Below are positions 32,234 to 42,963 of a DNA stretch of 64,000 bases, one piece after another; within the stretch, counting starts at the first letter, position 1, and each line of letters begins with the position of its first letter. The translations under genes were made by a program, and so were the position numbers. The notes beneath the pieces were generated by a model. The model saw nothing but the letters and a program-made list of their open reading frames with translations, was not told the DNA's origin and made no database searches. The DNA comes from an uncultured Spirochaetota bacterium (GTDB lineage Bacteria; Spirochaetota; Spirochaetia; Treponematales; Rectinemataceae), in the NCBI GenBank assembly GCA_903821875.1, contig CAIJMU010000146.1, positions 1 to 64,000 of the forward strand, given 5' to 3'.

Positions 32234-33502
32234 TCACTCCGCGATGTTGAGGAATAGATCCTGAAGCACGAGCACGATCCCTCCATACAGGGTGATGTCC
32301 CTTCCCAGGGTCGAGGCGACAACCCCGACCTTGTCCGCGATGGAAGGGAAGGCCCTCCGGCGGACCGCCTCCTGGATCTGAATAATTAGTATTGAAAGGT
32401 CGATGTCACCGAGGTCGTTGGCCGAGATGATGATCCTCTCCGGGCAGAGGATGTTGGCGAGTGTGACCGCGCCCAGCCCCAGCACCCTGCCGTGCGCGGT
32501 AAGCACCTCGACCGCTTCGGCCCCGCCTGCAGCCGCCTCCTCGAAAATCCCCTTGATCCGGAGGACAGCCTCCGAGTTCGGCAGCTGTCGGGCGGGAATT
32601 TTCCAGGTCTGGCCCCTGCGGCGGTCATAGTCATCGATTATGTTGTGGAAGTCCGAGTAGAGTTCGAGACATCCAATGTTTCCGCAGCGGCACTCCGGCC
32701 CGTTGAAGTTGACGGTGACATGGCCGATCTCCGCAACGACATCCTCGGCCCCCCTGTAGAGCATCCCGTCGATGATCGCTCCCGCGCCTGTGCCGAAACC
32801 GATCATGTATATCGCCAGGTTGGATACACCACCGCCGCCCCCGAACCAGCTCTCTCCGAGCGCAGAAATGTTGGCATCGTTCTCGACGAAGACATTGACC
32901 GAGAACTCGCGCCGCACGGCCTCTTTCAGATGGATGTCACGCCAGTCGAAGGGCGCCGCCGAGGGCTGGCCGCTTCCGTCCGTGACACGGCTTCGGAGGA
33001 TGCCGTTCCCTGAATTCAGCGGACCGGGGGCAGCTATGGAAATTCCCAGGAGATCCTGGCTGTCCATGTCGAAGTCACGCATGAGGTCCCGGATAATGCC
33101 TACGACCCTCTCTTCAATCATAACGCTTGCGAACTCGCTGTCCTTGAAAAGTTCCAGATACTGTTCTGATTTGTGCAGGATATTCCCCGCCAGGTCGCAA
33201 ATGGCTGTCTGGACCAGGCTCCGACCGAGGTTCATAGCGATGATCCGGTGCTTTTCCTTGTTGATGGACAGGAATACCTGTTTTCGTCCCTGGGTACCAG
33301 AACTCATGTCCTTTCCTGTCTCGAGGATGAGTCCCAGTTCGAGGAGGGCGTTGGCGATCATTGTGATGGTCGCCTGCGTCAGCCCTGTCAGAAGGGCTAT
33401 CCGCTTGCGCGAAATGTTTTCATTCTGCTGGATGATTTTTAGGACAAGAGCTCGATTGTGGATTTTTACGAGTTTATGGTTGCTCCCCAATCTTTCGTCC
33501 AA
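32234..33502 (-). CDS. ROK-family transcriptional regulator (NagC/XylR type)
   Basis: A 422-residue protein with an N-terminal winged helix (ISRKRIALLTGLTQATITMIANALLELGLI, ~30-60), then a ROK sugar-kinase-like domain. The ROK signature is visible: EIGHVTVNFNGPECRCGNIGCLE, with the zinc-binding Cys cluster. It most likely represses the downstream importer until its sugar or sugar phosphate binds. It is the first gene of the leftward run, and an A+T-rich hyphenated palindrome lies 56 bases upstream. Confidence 0.93.
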   Translation of the reverse strand: MDERLGSNHKLVKIHNRALVLKIIQQNENISRKRIALLTGLTQATITMIANALLELGLILETGKDMSSGTQGRKQVFLSINKEKHRIIAMNLGRSLVQTAICDLAGNILHKSEQYLELFKDSEFASVMIEERVVGIIRDLMRDFDMDSQDLLGISIAAPGPLNSGNGILRSRVTDGSGQPSAAPFDWRDIHLKEAVRREFSVNVFVENDANISALGESWFGGGGGVSNLAIYMIGFGTGAGAIIDGMLYRGAEDVVAEIGHVTVNFNGPECRCGNIGCLELYSDFHNIIDDYDRRRGQTWKIPARQLPNSEAVLRIKGIFEEAAAGGAEAVEVLTAHGRVLGLGAVTLANILCPERIIISANDLGDIDLSILIIQIQEAVRRRAFPSIADKVGVVASTLGRDITLYGGIVLVLQDLFLNIAE

Positions 33503-33916
33503 GAGGCCCTCCCAGGCAGCTCCGACAGGCGACGGGAAGTTTCCCGAAGCGAGTAAGTTAATTCATTTAAAAATGTAATTCCGCAGCTGTCAAGCAAGAA
33601 AATACAAAAAGAAGCAAAAAAAAGGCTAGTACGAGAGTGGCGGGTACGAAGAGGATGTGGATTTCAGGAGAGATTGGCATCGAGTTCAAGAACGATGCAG
33701 AAGGTTATAGGCCCTTTCCTGCGCCTGGTCCTGCCCTTCGTTCTCGGGTGGCTGGTCATCCAACCGTAGCCGCTCGGGATGATATCGCCGCCGTTCCGGG
33801 CCAAACAGCTTGCCGCTCCTGACTCTGCTTCAACGCGGCAGGATGACATTCGGGGGCCCCTTGGACTAGACTGGAGGGGCAGGAATACATCCACGAAACA
33901 GGCAAGGAGTTCTCTA
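33503..33916. other. Divergent 414-base intergenic region (ROK regulator / cyclase-like regulator)
   Basis: No gene supported. Bases 33550-33630 are strikingly A+T-rich against the GC-rich surroundings and probably hold the ROK-operon promoter. The remainder up to 33916 reads as open frame but lies upstream of the well-placed GTG start of the next gene and has no recognisable protein content. Confidence 0.6.
33558..33580. promoter_or_regulatory. Candidate ROK operator
   Basis: TTAATTCATTT and AAATGTAATT form a hyphenated, near-symmetric A+T-rich repeat 56 bases before the ROK gene start. ROK repressors of the NagC/XylR group bind A+T-rich symmetric sites, and this is the only such site in the gap. 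Confidence 0.4.
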
Positions 33917-36900
33917 GTGCAGGCCCCACCCGGCTCGATAACCTTCTTTTTTTCCGACATGGAAGGGAGCACGGTATTGGCCCAGGAGTTTCCGGACGAG
34001 TGGGATGCGATAAAACAATGTCACGATGACATCCTCCAGTCATGCATCGAAGAGTGGAACGGTCATGTTTTCAACATCGTCGGCGACGCTTTCTGTGCCG
34101 CATTCTCCGACATCGTGGAAGCTACCGAAGCCGCGGTCGAGGTCCAAAGACGACTCGGAGTCGATATCCATGGGCACAGGATCAAGGTCAGGATCGGTCT
34201 CCATACGGGATCGGCCGAGCGATGCGGCGATGACTATCGCGGCTATATGACCCTGGCACTGGCGCACCGGGTCATGTCCGCGACCCACGGAGGACAGATT
34301 CTCGTCTCAAACGACCATGCAGAGTTGCTTGGAACGGGGCTTACGGAGGGTTTGAATCTCCGGGACATGAACGAGAACCTCCTGAAGGGAATTCTCAAAC
34401 CCCAGCGACTCTGGCAGGTCCTGGCTCCGGGACTGCGGGAGGAGTTCCCTCCCCTGGCATCCCTGAGCGCCGTACCCAACAACCTCGGCTCGCAGACAAC
34501 CGGCTTTATCGGGCGAGTGAGGGAGGTCGGGCAGATCCGCGACCTGCTTGAAAAAAGCCGCCTTGTGACCCTCACGGGGGCCGGCGGGATAGGGAAATCG
34601 AGGATCGCCGTCCAGGTCGCTTCGGAAGTCCTGACCGATTACCCCGGCGGAGTGTGGATCATCGAACTGGCTCCCCTGGCCGAGCCCCATCTGGTGCCCC
34701 AGGCCTTCTGCGACGTCCTGGGGGTGACGCCAGGCAGGGGAGCGTCAGCCCTGGACATGTTGATCAACTATCTTTGTCCCAAGAAGATCCTCCTCGTCGT
34801 TGACAATTGTGAACATCTGGTCGAGGCTTGCGCCGATCTCATCCATCCGCTCCTGCAGGCCTGTCACGGGCTCCGCGTCATCGCCAGCAGCCGGCAGAAC
34901 CTCGGCCTCTCGGGCGAAAGCATCTACCAGGTTCCCGCCCTTTCCCTTCCGGGACCGAAGAGCAGCATGGAGATCATCCGGGAATCCGAGGCGGTCCGGC
35001 TTTTCCTCGAGCGGGCGAAGGCGGTGCGGCCCGATTTCGAGATCACCGAGGCCAATGCCACTGCCATCGTCCAGATCTGCCGGCGTCTCGACGGTCTGGC
35101 CCTCGCCATCGAGCTGGCCGCCTCCCGGGTGAGGATGCTCAAGGTCGAACAGATTGCCGCCAAGCTCAACAATGTCTTCAATCTGCTCACCGGGGGCAGT
35201 CGCTCGGTCCTGCCCCGACAGCAGACCATCCACGCCCTGATCGATTGGAGTTATAAGCTTCTTTCGGAGGAAGAACGGATGGTGCTCAGGCGGCTCTCCG
35301 TGCTTGTCGGGGACTGGACCCTGGGAGACGCGGAAGCCGTCTACACGAGCGAAGACACCTTCGAACTGCTGACCCGGCTCGTAGACAAGTCCCTCGTGGT
35401 CGTGGACCACGATCGTGGGGAGGAGGTCCGTTACTACCTCCTCGAAACCATTCGCCAGTATGCCTGCGAGCAGCTGGCCGAAGCCGACGAGAGCTCCGCG
35501 ATGAGGGACCTGCATCTCGATTACTTCCTCGGTCTTGCCGAGCGGATCGCCCCGAACCTCTACCGGCGCGACATGCCGCGCTGGCTCGCTTCCATCGACG
35601 CTGCCAATGACAATTTCCGTTCTGCCCTTGACTGGGCCCGCGACAAGCAGGTCACGAAGGGGCTGCGCCTCTGCAATGCCCTCTTCCGTTTCTGGCTCAT
35701 CCGAGGGGAAAACAGGCTCGAGGGACTTGAGAGGATACGCGATTTTCTCGAGGCGAGCGCGGGCAGCGCTGGCCGGGAACGCGCCTGGGCCCTCTACCAC
35801 GCCTACGTGCTGTCGGGATTTCCCCGCTACCAGAATGCCCCTGCGAACAGCGAGTGGCGCACGGAGTGCATAAGTCTTGCCCGTGATTCAGGCGACCTCG
35901 TCTGCGAGGCGCGCATGCTCGCGGAATTCGGCTTTCATGAATACGCGGATGGCAATCCCGATTCCGCCCGCAGCATCCTTGAAGAGAGCTTGAGCAAGGC
36001 GCGGACAGCGGGTGATGACATAGCGGTCGGCTACTCCATCTACTACTTAGGATGGGTTGCCGCGGATCATTCAGACTACGTGAAAGCCCTGGCCCTCTTC
36101 GAGGAAAGTGTCGGGATCCTTTCCCGCGTCGGCGAGCTCAGGCGCTGGGGCATCGCCCTCTTCTCGATCGGGGACATCTCCGTCGACCAGGGCAACTGGA
36201 GCGTGGCACGTAGCTATTACAAGAAAGCCCTGGCCATCGCGGAGGAGGAGGAGAACCGCTTCGCTACCTCCCTCTATCTCGCCAACCTCGGAAATCTGGA
36301 ACTTGGCCTGGGCGATTTCCGAAAAGCGACCGAGACCCTGGAAATAGCCCGCAAACTCGTCTACGGAACTCCCGACGACCAGTTCCTGCCCTACATACTT
36401 TTCTACCTTGGAGAGGCAGAGCGCCTCGGTGGCTCCCCCGAAGCTGCGGCGACCTGGTACAACGAGGCTCTGACCATCGCTAGGACGAGTGATGAAAGGA
36501 TCCATAACCTCTGTGTCCTGGCCGAAACCGAAAGGCTTCTTGGACGCGTCCTCGAAGCCAAGGCGCGGCTCCAGTCCGCGCTTTCGACGACCTATAAGTC
36601 ACACGACCGCTGGGAATCATTCCTGCCCCTGGCCTACACTGCCTACTTCGCCATCGGGCACCTGCGTGCCCATGACGCCGTCGCCCTCCTGTCCTGGATA
36701 GGGGCCTGGCTTGAGGACATTTCCTTTGTCCTCCCCCCCGTCTACAAGGCGGAATTCGAAGAGTACCTGGGTCGGAGCAGGGAACTCATGTCCGAGCCCG
36801 AGTTCGATGCCGCGACACGCCAAGGAAAATCGCTGGCCAAGGAAGAGGCGCATGGACTCGCAGAGCGCATTCTCTCTGAGGCGGAAGCTTCGGTAGCGCC

Positions 36901-36925
36901 TGGGGCAGCCAAGGCGGACTGTTGA
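33917..36925 (+). CDS. Cyclase-like domain / NB-ARC ATPase / TPR regulatory protein
   Basis: A 1002-residue cytoplasmic STAND-type protein. The start is GTG at 33917, with AAGGAG (33904-33909) seven bases upstream and the cyclase domain beginning at once (GSITFFFSDMEGST). Order: class III nucleotidyl cyclase-like domain (~5-165); NB-ARC ATPase (~190-480) with Walker A TGAGGIGKS and Walker B ILLVVDN; then a helical TPR array to the end. The cyclase domain keeps both metal-binding Asp positions (FSDMEGS, VGDAF) but seems to have lost the substrate Lys (FNIVGD in place of FKTVGD) and the catalytic Asn (ALAHR in place of NRVAR), so activity is doubtful. Probably a signal-sensing switch. Confidence 0.87.
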   Translation: MQAPPGSITFFFSDMEGSTVLAQEFPDEWDAIKQCHDDILQSCIEEWNGHVFNIVGDAFCAAFSDIVEATEAAVEVQRRLGVDIHGHRIKVRIGLHTGSAERCGDDYRGYMTLALAHRVMSATHGGQILVSNDHAELLGTGLTEGLNLRDMNENLLKGILKPQRLWQVLAPGLREEFPPLASLSAVPNNLGSQTTGFIGRVREVGQIRDLLEKSRLVTLTGAGGIGKSRIAVQVASEVLTDYPGGVWIIELAPLAEPHLVPQAFCDVLGVTPGRGASALDMLINYLCPKKILLVVDNCEHLVEACADLIHPLLQACHGLRVIASSRQNLGLSGESIYQVPALSLPGPKSSMEIIRESEAVRLFLERAKAVRPDFEITEANATAIVQICRRLDGLALAIELAASRVRMLKVEQIAAKLNNVFNLLTGGSRSVLPRQQTIHALIDWSYKLLSEEERMVLRRLSVLVGDWTLGDAEAVYTSEDTFELLTRLVDKSLVVVDHDRGEEVRYYLLETIRQYACEQLAEADESSAMRDLHLDYFLGLAERIAPNLYRRDMPRWLASIDAANDNFRSALDWARDKQVTKGLRLCNALFRFWLIRGENRLEGLERIRDFLEASAGSAGRERAWALYHAYVLSGFPRYQNAPANSEWRTECISLARDSGDLVCEARMLAEFGFHEYADGNPDSARSILEESLSKARTAGDDIAVGYSIYYLGWVAADHSDYVKALALFEESVGILSRVGELRRWGIALFSIGDISVDQGNWSVARSYYKKALAIAEEEENRFATSLYLANLGNLELGLGDFRKATETLEIARKLVYGTPDDQFLPYILFYLGEAERLGGSPEAAATWYNEALTIARTSDERIHNLCVLAETERLLGRVLEAKARLQSALSTTYKSHDRWESFLPLAYTAYFAIGHLRAHDAVALLSWIGAWLEDISFVLPPVYKAEFEEYLGRSRELMSEPEFDAATRQGKSLAKEEAHGLAERILSEAEASVAPGAAKADC

Positions 36926-36955
36926 GCCGCCCTTTCCTCGGTTGCCGCTGGCCGA

Positions 36956-38206
36956 TCACGTGTCCATAGCGGTCGATCCCGCGGGAAAGTCCGGGCTCGA
37001 GTATAACCAGTCGGGAAGATAATATTGCTTGATACCATTTCTTCCGCCTGAGTTGAATCGATCGAGGGACAGCACAAGCTTCGGGTGATGGTCCCGGATG
37101 TCCTCCAGTACCGAGAACTCCCGCTTGCTCGTCTCGGGGCTTGGAAGGAGATAGGCCACCTGGATGTACTGGAGCTCCCCATTCCGCTCAGCGACAAAGT
37201 CCACTTCCCTGTCGCCTGATTTTCCCACGCTGACGCGCCAGCTGCGACGGATCAGCTCGAGGTACACCACGTTTTCGAGCATCCCACCGATGTCGTCGAT
37301 CCGCCACGGAATGAGGACATGGCGCAGGCCCAGGTCAGCCAGAAAGAGCTTCTCCTGGTAGGCCAGCACGGCCTTGCCCCTGATGTCGTAGCGCTGGACC
37401 GGATAGAGCAGCTGGGCCTCAGCCAGATACTGAACATAGTTCTGAACAGTTTCGACCGAAAGACTCCGGTGTTCCGATTTAAGCCAGTCGGCGATCGACT
37501 TGGCCGAGAACAGATTGCCCAGATTGCCTGCCGCAAAGCGCAGCAGGAGGGTCAGGAAGGCGGGATCCCGGACCTTGTGCCTTTCCACGATGTCCTTGAG
37601 CACGACGGTATCGAGGATGGCGCCCAGGTAGTCCCGGCCAAGATCGGGAGACTCCTTTGTCATGCGATCGAAACCCAGTCGATGCAAACCTGGCAGTCCC
37701 CCCCATCTCAGATAGAGCAAGAGAGCCTCTTCCCCCGGCCCGGTGGCGCGGAAATCGCAGAACTCGCGGAATGAGAGGGGATAGACGGGAATAACCACGT
37801 GCCTTCCAGCCAGAAGCGTCGCCAGGCCGGCTGAAAAAAGATTGGCGTTGGAACCGGTGACCACGAGATCGCACCAGGCTTCAGCCAGCAAGGAGTTTAT
37901 GCAGCGCTCCCAGCCCTCGACTTCCTGGACTTCGTCCACCATCAAGGTCTGCCGCAGGTCAGCCTGCGGAAAGCGGGACTTCACGTAGCGATAGAGAGAC
38001 TCAGCTGTTGCGATCTCAGCAAGCTCAAGGCTTTCCATGTTGAGGATGAGGAGCTGATCAGCGCGTCGCCCCTGCGACAGGAGTTCCTGGCCGAGGAGCT
38101 CAAGCAGACAGCTTTTACCCGATCGGCGCATTCCCGACAGGACCTTGATTACAGGCTGCCCCATCCAGCTCTGGATCTTCTCAATATACTGGGGTCGGTC
38201 ATTCAT
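36956..38206 (-). CDS. AAA+ ATPase with DUF4143 C-terminal domain
   Basis: A 416-residue protein. Walker A is GMRRSGKSCLL and Walker B TLMVDEVQEVEGW, in the AAA_14 domain (~18-150). The C-terminal ~200 residues are of the DUF4143 type with a REVDFVAE nuclease-like motif resembling restriction endonuclease folds. Such proteins are common, often single-copy mobile genes, with undefined function (possible defence or toxin roles). It is convergent with the cyclase-like gene, 30 bases away, and is probably a lone transcription unit. Confidence 0.9.
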   Translation of the reverse strand: MNDRPQYIEKIQSWMGQPVIKVLSGMRRSGKSCLLELLGQELLSQGRRADQLLILNMESLELAEIATAESLYRYVKSRFPQADLRQTLMVDEVQEVEGWERCINSLLAEAWCDLVVTGSNANLFSAGLATLLAGRHVVIPVYPLSFREFCDFRATGPGEEALLLYLRWGGLPGLHRLGFDRMTKESPDLGRDYLGAILDTVVLKDIVERHKVRDPAFLTLLLRFAAGNLGNLFSAKSIADWLKSEHRSLSVETVQNYVQYLAEAQLLYPVQRYDIRGKAVLAYQEKLFLADLGLRHVLIPWRIDDIGGMLENVVYLELIRRSWRVSVGKSGDREVDFVAERNGELQYIQVAYLLPSPETSKREFSVLEDIRDHHPKLVLSLDRFNSGGRNGIKQYYLPDWLYSSPDFPAGSTAMDT

Positions 38207-38269
38207 ATCTTTAAGTATAACCGAAGATATCGCCGTTTGCTACAACTTCTTAAGGTATATAGGGGCACT

Positions 38270-38328
38270 CGGTCAATCCAGCCCCGTGGAACGGTCAGTC
38301 CAGCCCCCAGAGCGGTCAAGCCAGCGCA
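38270..38328. repeat. Three imperfect tandem repeats of 21-22 bp
   Basis: CGGTCAATCCAGCCCC, CGGTCAGTCCAGCCCC and CGGTCAAGCCAGCGC begin at 38270, 38292 and 38313. The third copy contains the stop codon of the NlpC/P60 gene (38316-38318), so the array lies at the 3' end of the leftward peptide operon and upstream of the ATPase gene. Confidence 0.75.
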
Positions 38329-39542
38329 ACCGCTCGGTTCATGCGCGAAAGCAAGGGGCCGCTCGTACTGCTGACTCCCATATCGAGGGGGCTGACGATC
38401 GTCCTGTTCGCATGCTCTCCACCGTAGGACCAGAGGGCATGGAGAGCGTAGGACATGCCTTTCTCCTGCCCCAGATGGAGGAGGATATGCCCAGGCATCC
38501 TCAATAGGCAGAGCGGAGAATCGAGGGACTGGAGCCGCGCGAGGCGGGTCGGGAAGTCCTCACCGTCCATGAATTCAAGGACGGTCTTCAGGCATGAGGC
38601 CTGCTGGCTGCCGTTCCTCGGAAGAAAAACGCCCATTGTCTTGAAGATGTCCTGCACGAGCCGGGAGCAGTCGCGCCCCAGGCGGCCTCCGGAGCTGTCG
38701 CCCCAGGCATAGGGCTCGCCCAGCATTTTAAAGGCCTGCCCGAGGACCTTCGCCTGCGTGAAGGGCAGAAAATCAGGGGACAGGGCCTTGCCTCCGCCCG
38801 GGGACACTGTGCGGCGCCACTGCAGCGCTCCATCGGCGTCGCGCCGGGGAAGGAGGAGGGTCTGCGGGTCTCCTGTCTCGCCTTCGCAGGGAATGCGCGC
38901 ACCCATCTGGAAGAGGAGCTCTTCTCCGTCTACGGCAAGCTGAAACCAGCTCGCTTTGACAATCAGGCTTCGTCCGCGTTCGAGGACCTGCCTCAGCGTG
39001 CCGGCCCTGTCGCATAGTGCGACATCATTCCTTTGCAGCCATCCGGCGTAGAAGGGTGCAATGCAGAACAACCACTGCCCATCCAGGCTTTCGTGCAGGA
39101 TTGCAAGAGGCGTTGCGGGATCGAGGGCGCTGTGCTGAAGGAGGTCGATCTCCTCGTAGCCGGTAGCTGCCTCGTGGATCGCCGTTCGCGTTGGAAAGGC
39201 ACGGATGTCGGAGCGGCGCACCGTGATACCGCAGCAATTGCCCGAAAATGCCCTGACCTTCCCGAGGTCAAGCGAGATCCTGAACGCCTCCCTTTCCTCG
39301 GGGAGGAGGAGTTCGCCGCGACACCAGGCCTCGTCTGGCAGCTCTCCGCAGCCGGCGATGGCTGCCGCTATTTCCTGGGCTGACCAGGCGTCCAGCGCGA
39401 GGGGGTCTGCGAGGGGCAGGAACGAGCTCCTGATGCCTTCATTGAGTCGATCTATCCCCTCGGCAGGCAGGAGCACCCGATCCGGGTCGGAGAGCTTGGC
39501 CGCCCAGAAGGAGGGATCCCCGAATTCGGTCCCCATGATCAC
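38316..39542 (-). CDS. Cytoplasmic SH3-NlpC/P60 endopeptidase (YkfC-like)
   Basis: A 408-residue protein without a signal peptide. The N-terminal ~250 residues look like SH3b-type substrate-recognition domains; the C-terminal domain has the NlpC/P60 nucleophile in GRDCSRLVQDIF, MGVFLPRNGSQQ, and the His in MPGHILLHLG. This is the layout of YkfC, which cleaves the gamma-D-Glu-diamino acid bond of imported murein peptides. The ATG overlaps the stop of the preceding beta-lactamase/C39 gene (ATGA). Last gene of the leftward opp-type operon. The role in murein-peptide breakdown is inferred from architecture, location and neighbours. Confidence 0.82.
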   Translation of the reverse strand: MIMGTEFGDPSFWAAKLSDPDRVLLPAEGIDRLNEGIRSSFLPLADPLALDAWSAQEIAAAIAGCGELPDEAWCRGELLLPEEREAFRISLDLGKVRAFSGNCCGITVRRSDIRAFPTRTAIHEAATGYEEIDLLQHSALDPATPLAILHESLDGQWLFCIAPFYAGWLQRNDVALCDRAGTLRQVLERGRSLIVKASWFQLAVDGEELLFQMGARIPCEGETGDPQTLLLPRRDADGALQWRRTVSPGGGKALSPDFLPFTQAKVLGQAFKMLGEPYAWGDSSGGRLGRDCSRLVQDIFKTMGVFLPRNGSQQASCLKTVLEFMDGEDFPTRLARLQSLDSPLCLLRMPGHILLHLGQEKGMSYALHALWSYGGEHANRTIVSPLDMGVSSTSGPLLSRMNRAVALA

Positions 39543-42006
39543 GGAATGCCGGGGATCGCCCTGCCCCGGGGAACGATAACGTAGGTCGCGCCGCCCGAGG
39601 CCTCGAGCCAGCGCGCCTCCAGTTCTGCCCTCCTGTAGGTCCTTGGAACGCCCGCATCGTCGAGCGAAGCCGGTTCATGCATCAAAGGGTCGCCCTTTGC
39701 GTCGAAGCCGACGAGAAGCGTCAGGTGCCCCGAACTCCTCCTGAGCGGGGCATTTGTCAGTACCCTGCCTGTATCATTGTCCCAGGAGACGCTGAGGGCC
39801 AGGGGAATGCCCGCTGCGATCAGGGCTTCGAGACGGTCAAGGCTTGTGTAGCGGACGACGAAGGCATCGCAGCCGCAGGCTCCAGCATGGGCGATATTGA
39901 AGGCCCAATTGCCACAGCCCCCCCAGGCGGGATCGAAGACCCCGGCCACGGCAGAGCGCACCGAGGCTTCCTCGGCCGCTTCGACGCCCCCGGTTCCCTC
40001 GCGGGCCCTCCGCCAGCCTTCGAGGATCATGGCGAGGCAGGTGGCGCTGCACCAGGTGCTGCCCCCGTCTGGATAGAGCATCTGGGACCAGGCAGGGACT
40101 CCGGGCACGGATAGTGCGCAGGCTCGGGAGCCTCGCGAAGTCCAGCTCGTCCAGGTGCCGCCCTCGGGACGGCGGGTCGACCAGGCGAGGCCCGCGTTGA
40201 CAAGGAGCGGCCCTGGTCGGGCCCTGTCGCCATCGAGGCTGGCAAGGACGAAGCAGAGCTGGAATGCATCTGCGGGTTGCTTCAGGACAAGTGTATCTGT
40301 CCTGACCTCGCCCCACTCATCCTTCTGTCCGCGGATCGAAAATCGAGCAGCTTCTCCTCCTCCCTCGGACCATGATCCCATGCCATACCATCCCGTCCAG
40401 TGGCCCTCGATCCGGGCCCTGAGCCGTACATCGATGCGGGCCTTGCCCGCCTCTGAGCGCGCGTTCCACGAAGGGATGGCTTCAAAAGCCGGCACGGTGG
40501 TCTCGAGCACCGGACTCACGACCATCCCGCCTATCGCATTCACCTCGCCCCCCCCTGGCGCCAGCAGCTGCAGTCCACGGGCGTTCGGCCAATCCACCTC
40601 GAGTCCGTCCTTGCCCATGGTGACTCCATCGAAGTCCCAGGCTCCGAACTCACCGAAGGAATTCCGCCAATTAATAAGACCCGTACGATAGCGCCTGTCT
40701 ATGCATTCCTCGATGATGGCAGCCTGGATTTCCTCTTCGCAGCGGTACCAGGAGCTGTAGCTCCCCCGGAACCTCACGGGTTGTGCTTGCGTGCCCCCGA
40801 TCAGGTAGACATAAGCCCATCCTTCGGCGATATCGAAGGTACATCCGCCCAGGAGCCCCCAGGCGTCCGCGTGGTGGCACCAGGGCTGATGTCCGCCCGC
40901 TGGCAGAAGCCGATCCCCTCCTAGTTCGTCGCGGACACCCGCGATCCGCATGAGCCCAAGCCCGCTCTCCCGCGTACTGCCGCCGTAGAGCGAAGCGTTC
41001 CGGATTTCAGGATTCCAGGTCCAGCGACTCGTCATCATGAGGCGCATCGCATGTTCCGAGACAATCCGGACTCCGTCCACTTCGCCTGAATTGAGGAAGA
41101 GGCGAAGGATCGTGCCGAGATCGCGAGCCGAGATGCGCAAACCGCCCTGGGGGCCAAAGAGGCTGCCGTTTGTACCAGGTTCGTAGGCTTCGGCCTCCTC
41201 GGGGCCATGGCCTTCCTCAAGACGGCAGCCGCAGCTGGGCCTCTGACCACCGTAGTCGTCGATCTGCGGGTACCAGGGACCCTGCGCATCCCAGCGTCCC
41301 GTCCGATCCATCGCGCGGTAGAGGGTTGAAAGACGGGCGAACCCCGCATCGGAAAGGTTTAGTACGTTGTATCCGGCGTCGATGCCCAGCGGCTCGAAGA
41401 CCCTCTCCCTCATGTAGAGATCGAATCGCCTCCCCGACAGGCGCTCCATGACGGTCGCGAGAACGCCATAATTGAGATTGCAATAGCAGAAATAGTTGCC
41501 GGGCGAAAGGTCCCGACCGCAGCTGTCGGCATGATCGCCGGCGCCAGCCCAATGGCCCCTCCCGCTCGCATCGGGTCCGACATGGTCGACGAGTCGCTGC
41601 GGGAAGGGCAGGCTGTATCCGTCGTCGTCCCGAAGCGAGGAAGTGTGGGAGAGGAGCATCGCAGCGGTGATCGCGGTATCAGGGAAGGCGGGATTCCGGA
41701 GGACAAAACCGAGATAGCCGGAAAGATCCGAGTCGAGGTCGAGCAGTCCCTCATCGACAAGAATCATGGCGCCCAAGGCAGTAACTGGCTTCGAGATCGA
41801 AGCCGCGCGGAACTTGCTGTCCATGTCTATGGCCCTGTTTCGCTCCGGATAGGCGGTATCGATGTGCCCAAAGCCCAGGGCCAGCTCGAAGGGCGCTTCG
41901 CCAGGACAGAGGACCAGGACCTGCAGGGATGCAAGGCCTTCGCCGGGCTTTGCGTATGTCCTGGCGAGTCGCTCCAGAAGTTTCGCGCGGTCCTTCCGTT
42001 CATCCT

Positions 42007-42010
<4 letters not shown>
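39539..42010 (-). CDS. Serine beta-lactamase-fold hydrolase fused to a C39-type cysteine peptidase
   Basis: An 823-residue two-enzyme protein with no signal peptide. Residues ~20-430 are a class C beta-lactamase/D-peptidase fold, with the nucleophile motif Ser71-I-S-Lys74 and Tyr176-x-Asn178. A beta-sandwich region follows (~500-620). The last ~180 residues are C39-like: Cys in [12 protein letters not shown] and His in [11 protein letters not shown]. The C39 part with its preceding sandwich is a known pair; joining it to a beta-lactamase domain is unusual. Both ends overlap neighbours by four bases. It probably trims imported peptides, perhaps releasing D-amino acids. Confidence 0.83.

Positions 42011-42959
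<949 letters not shown>

Positions 42960-42963
<4 letters not shown>

Noticed and set aside
33779-33916. Upstream ATG extension of the cyclase-like gene (46 extra codons)
   Set aside because: The GTG at 33917 has an ideal AAGGAG spacing and begins right at the domain; the extension has no family sequence.
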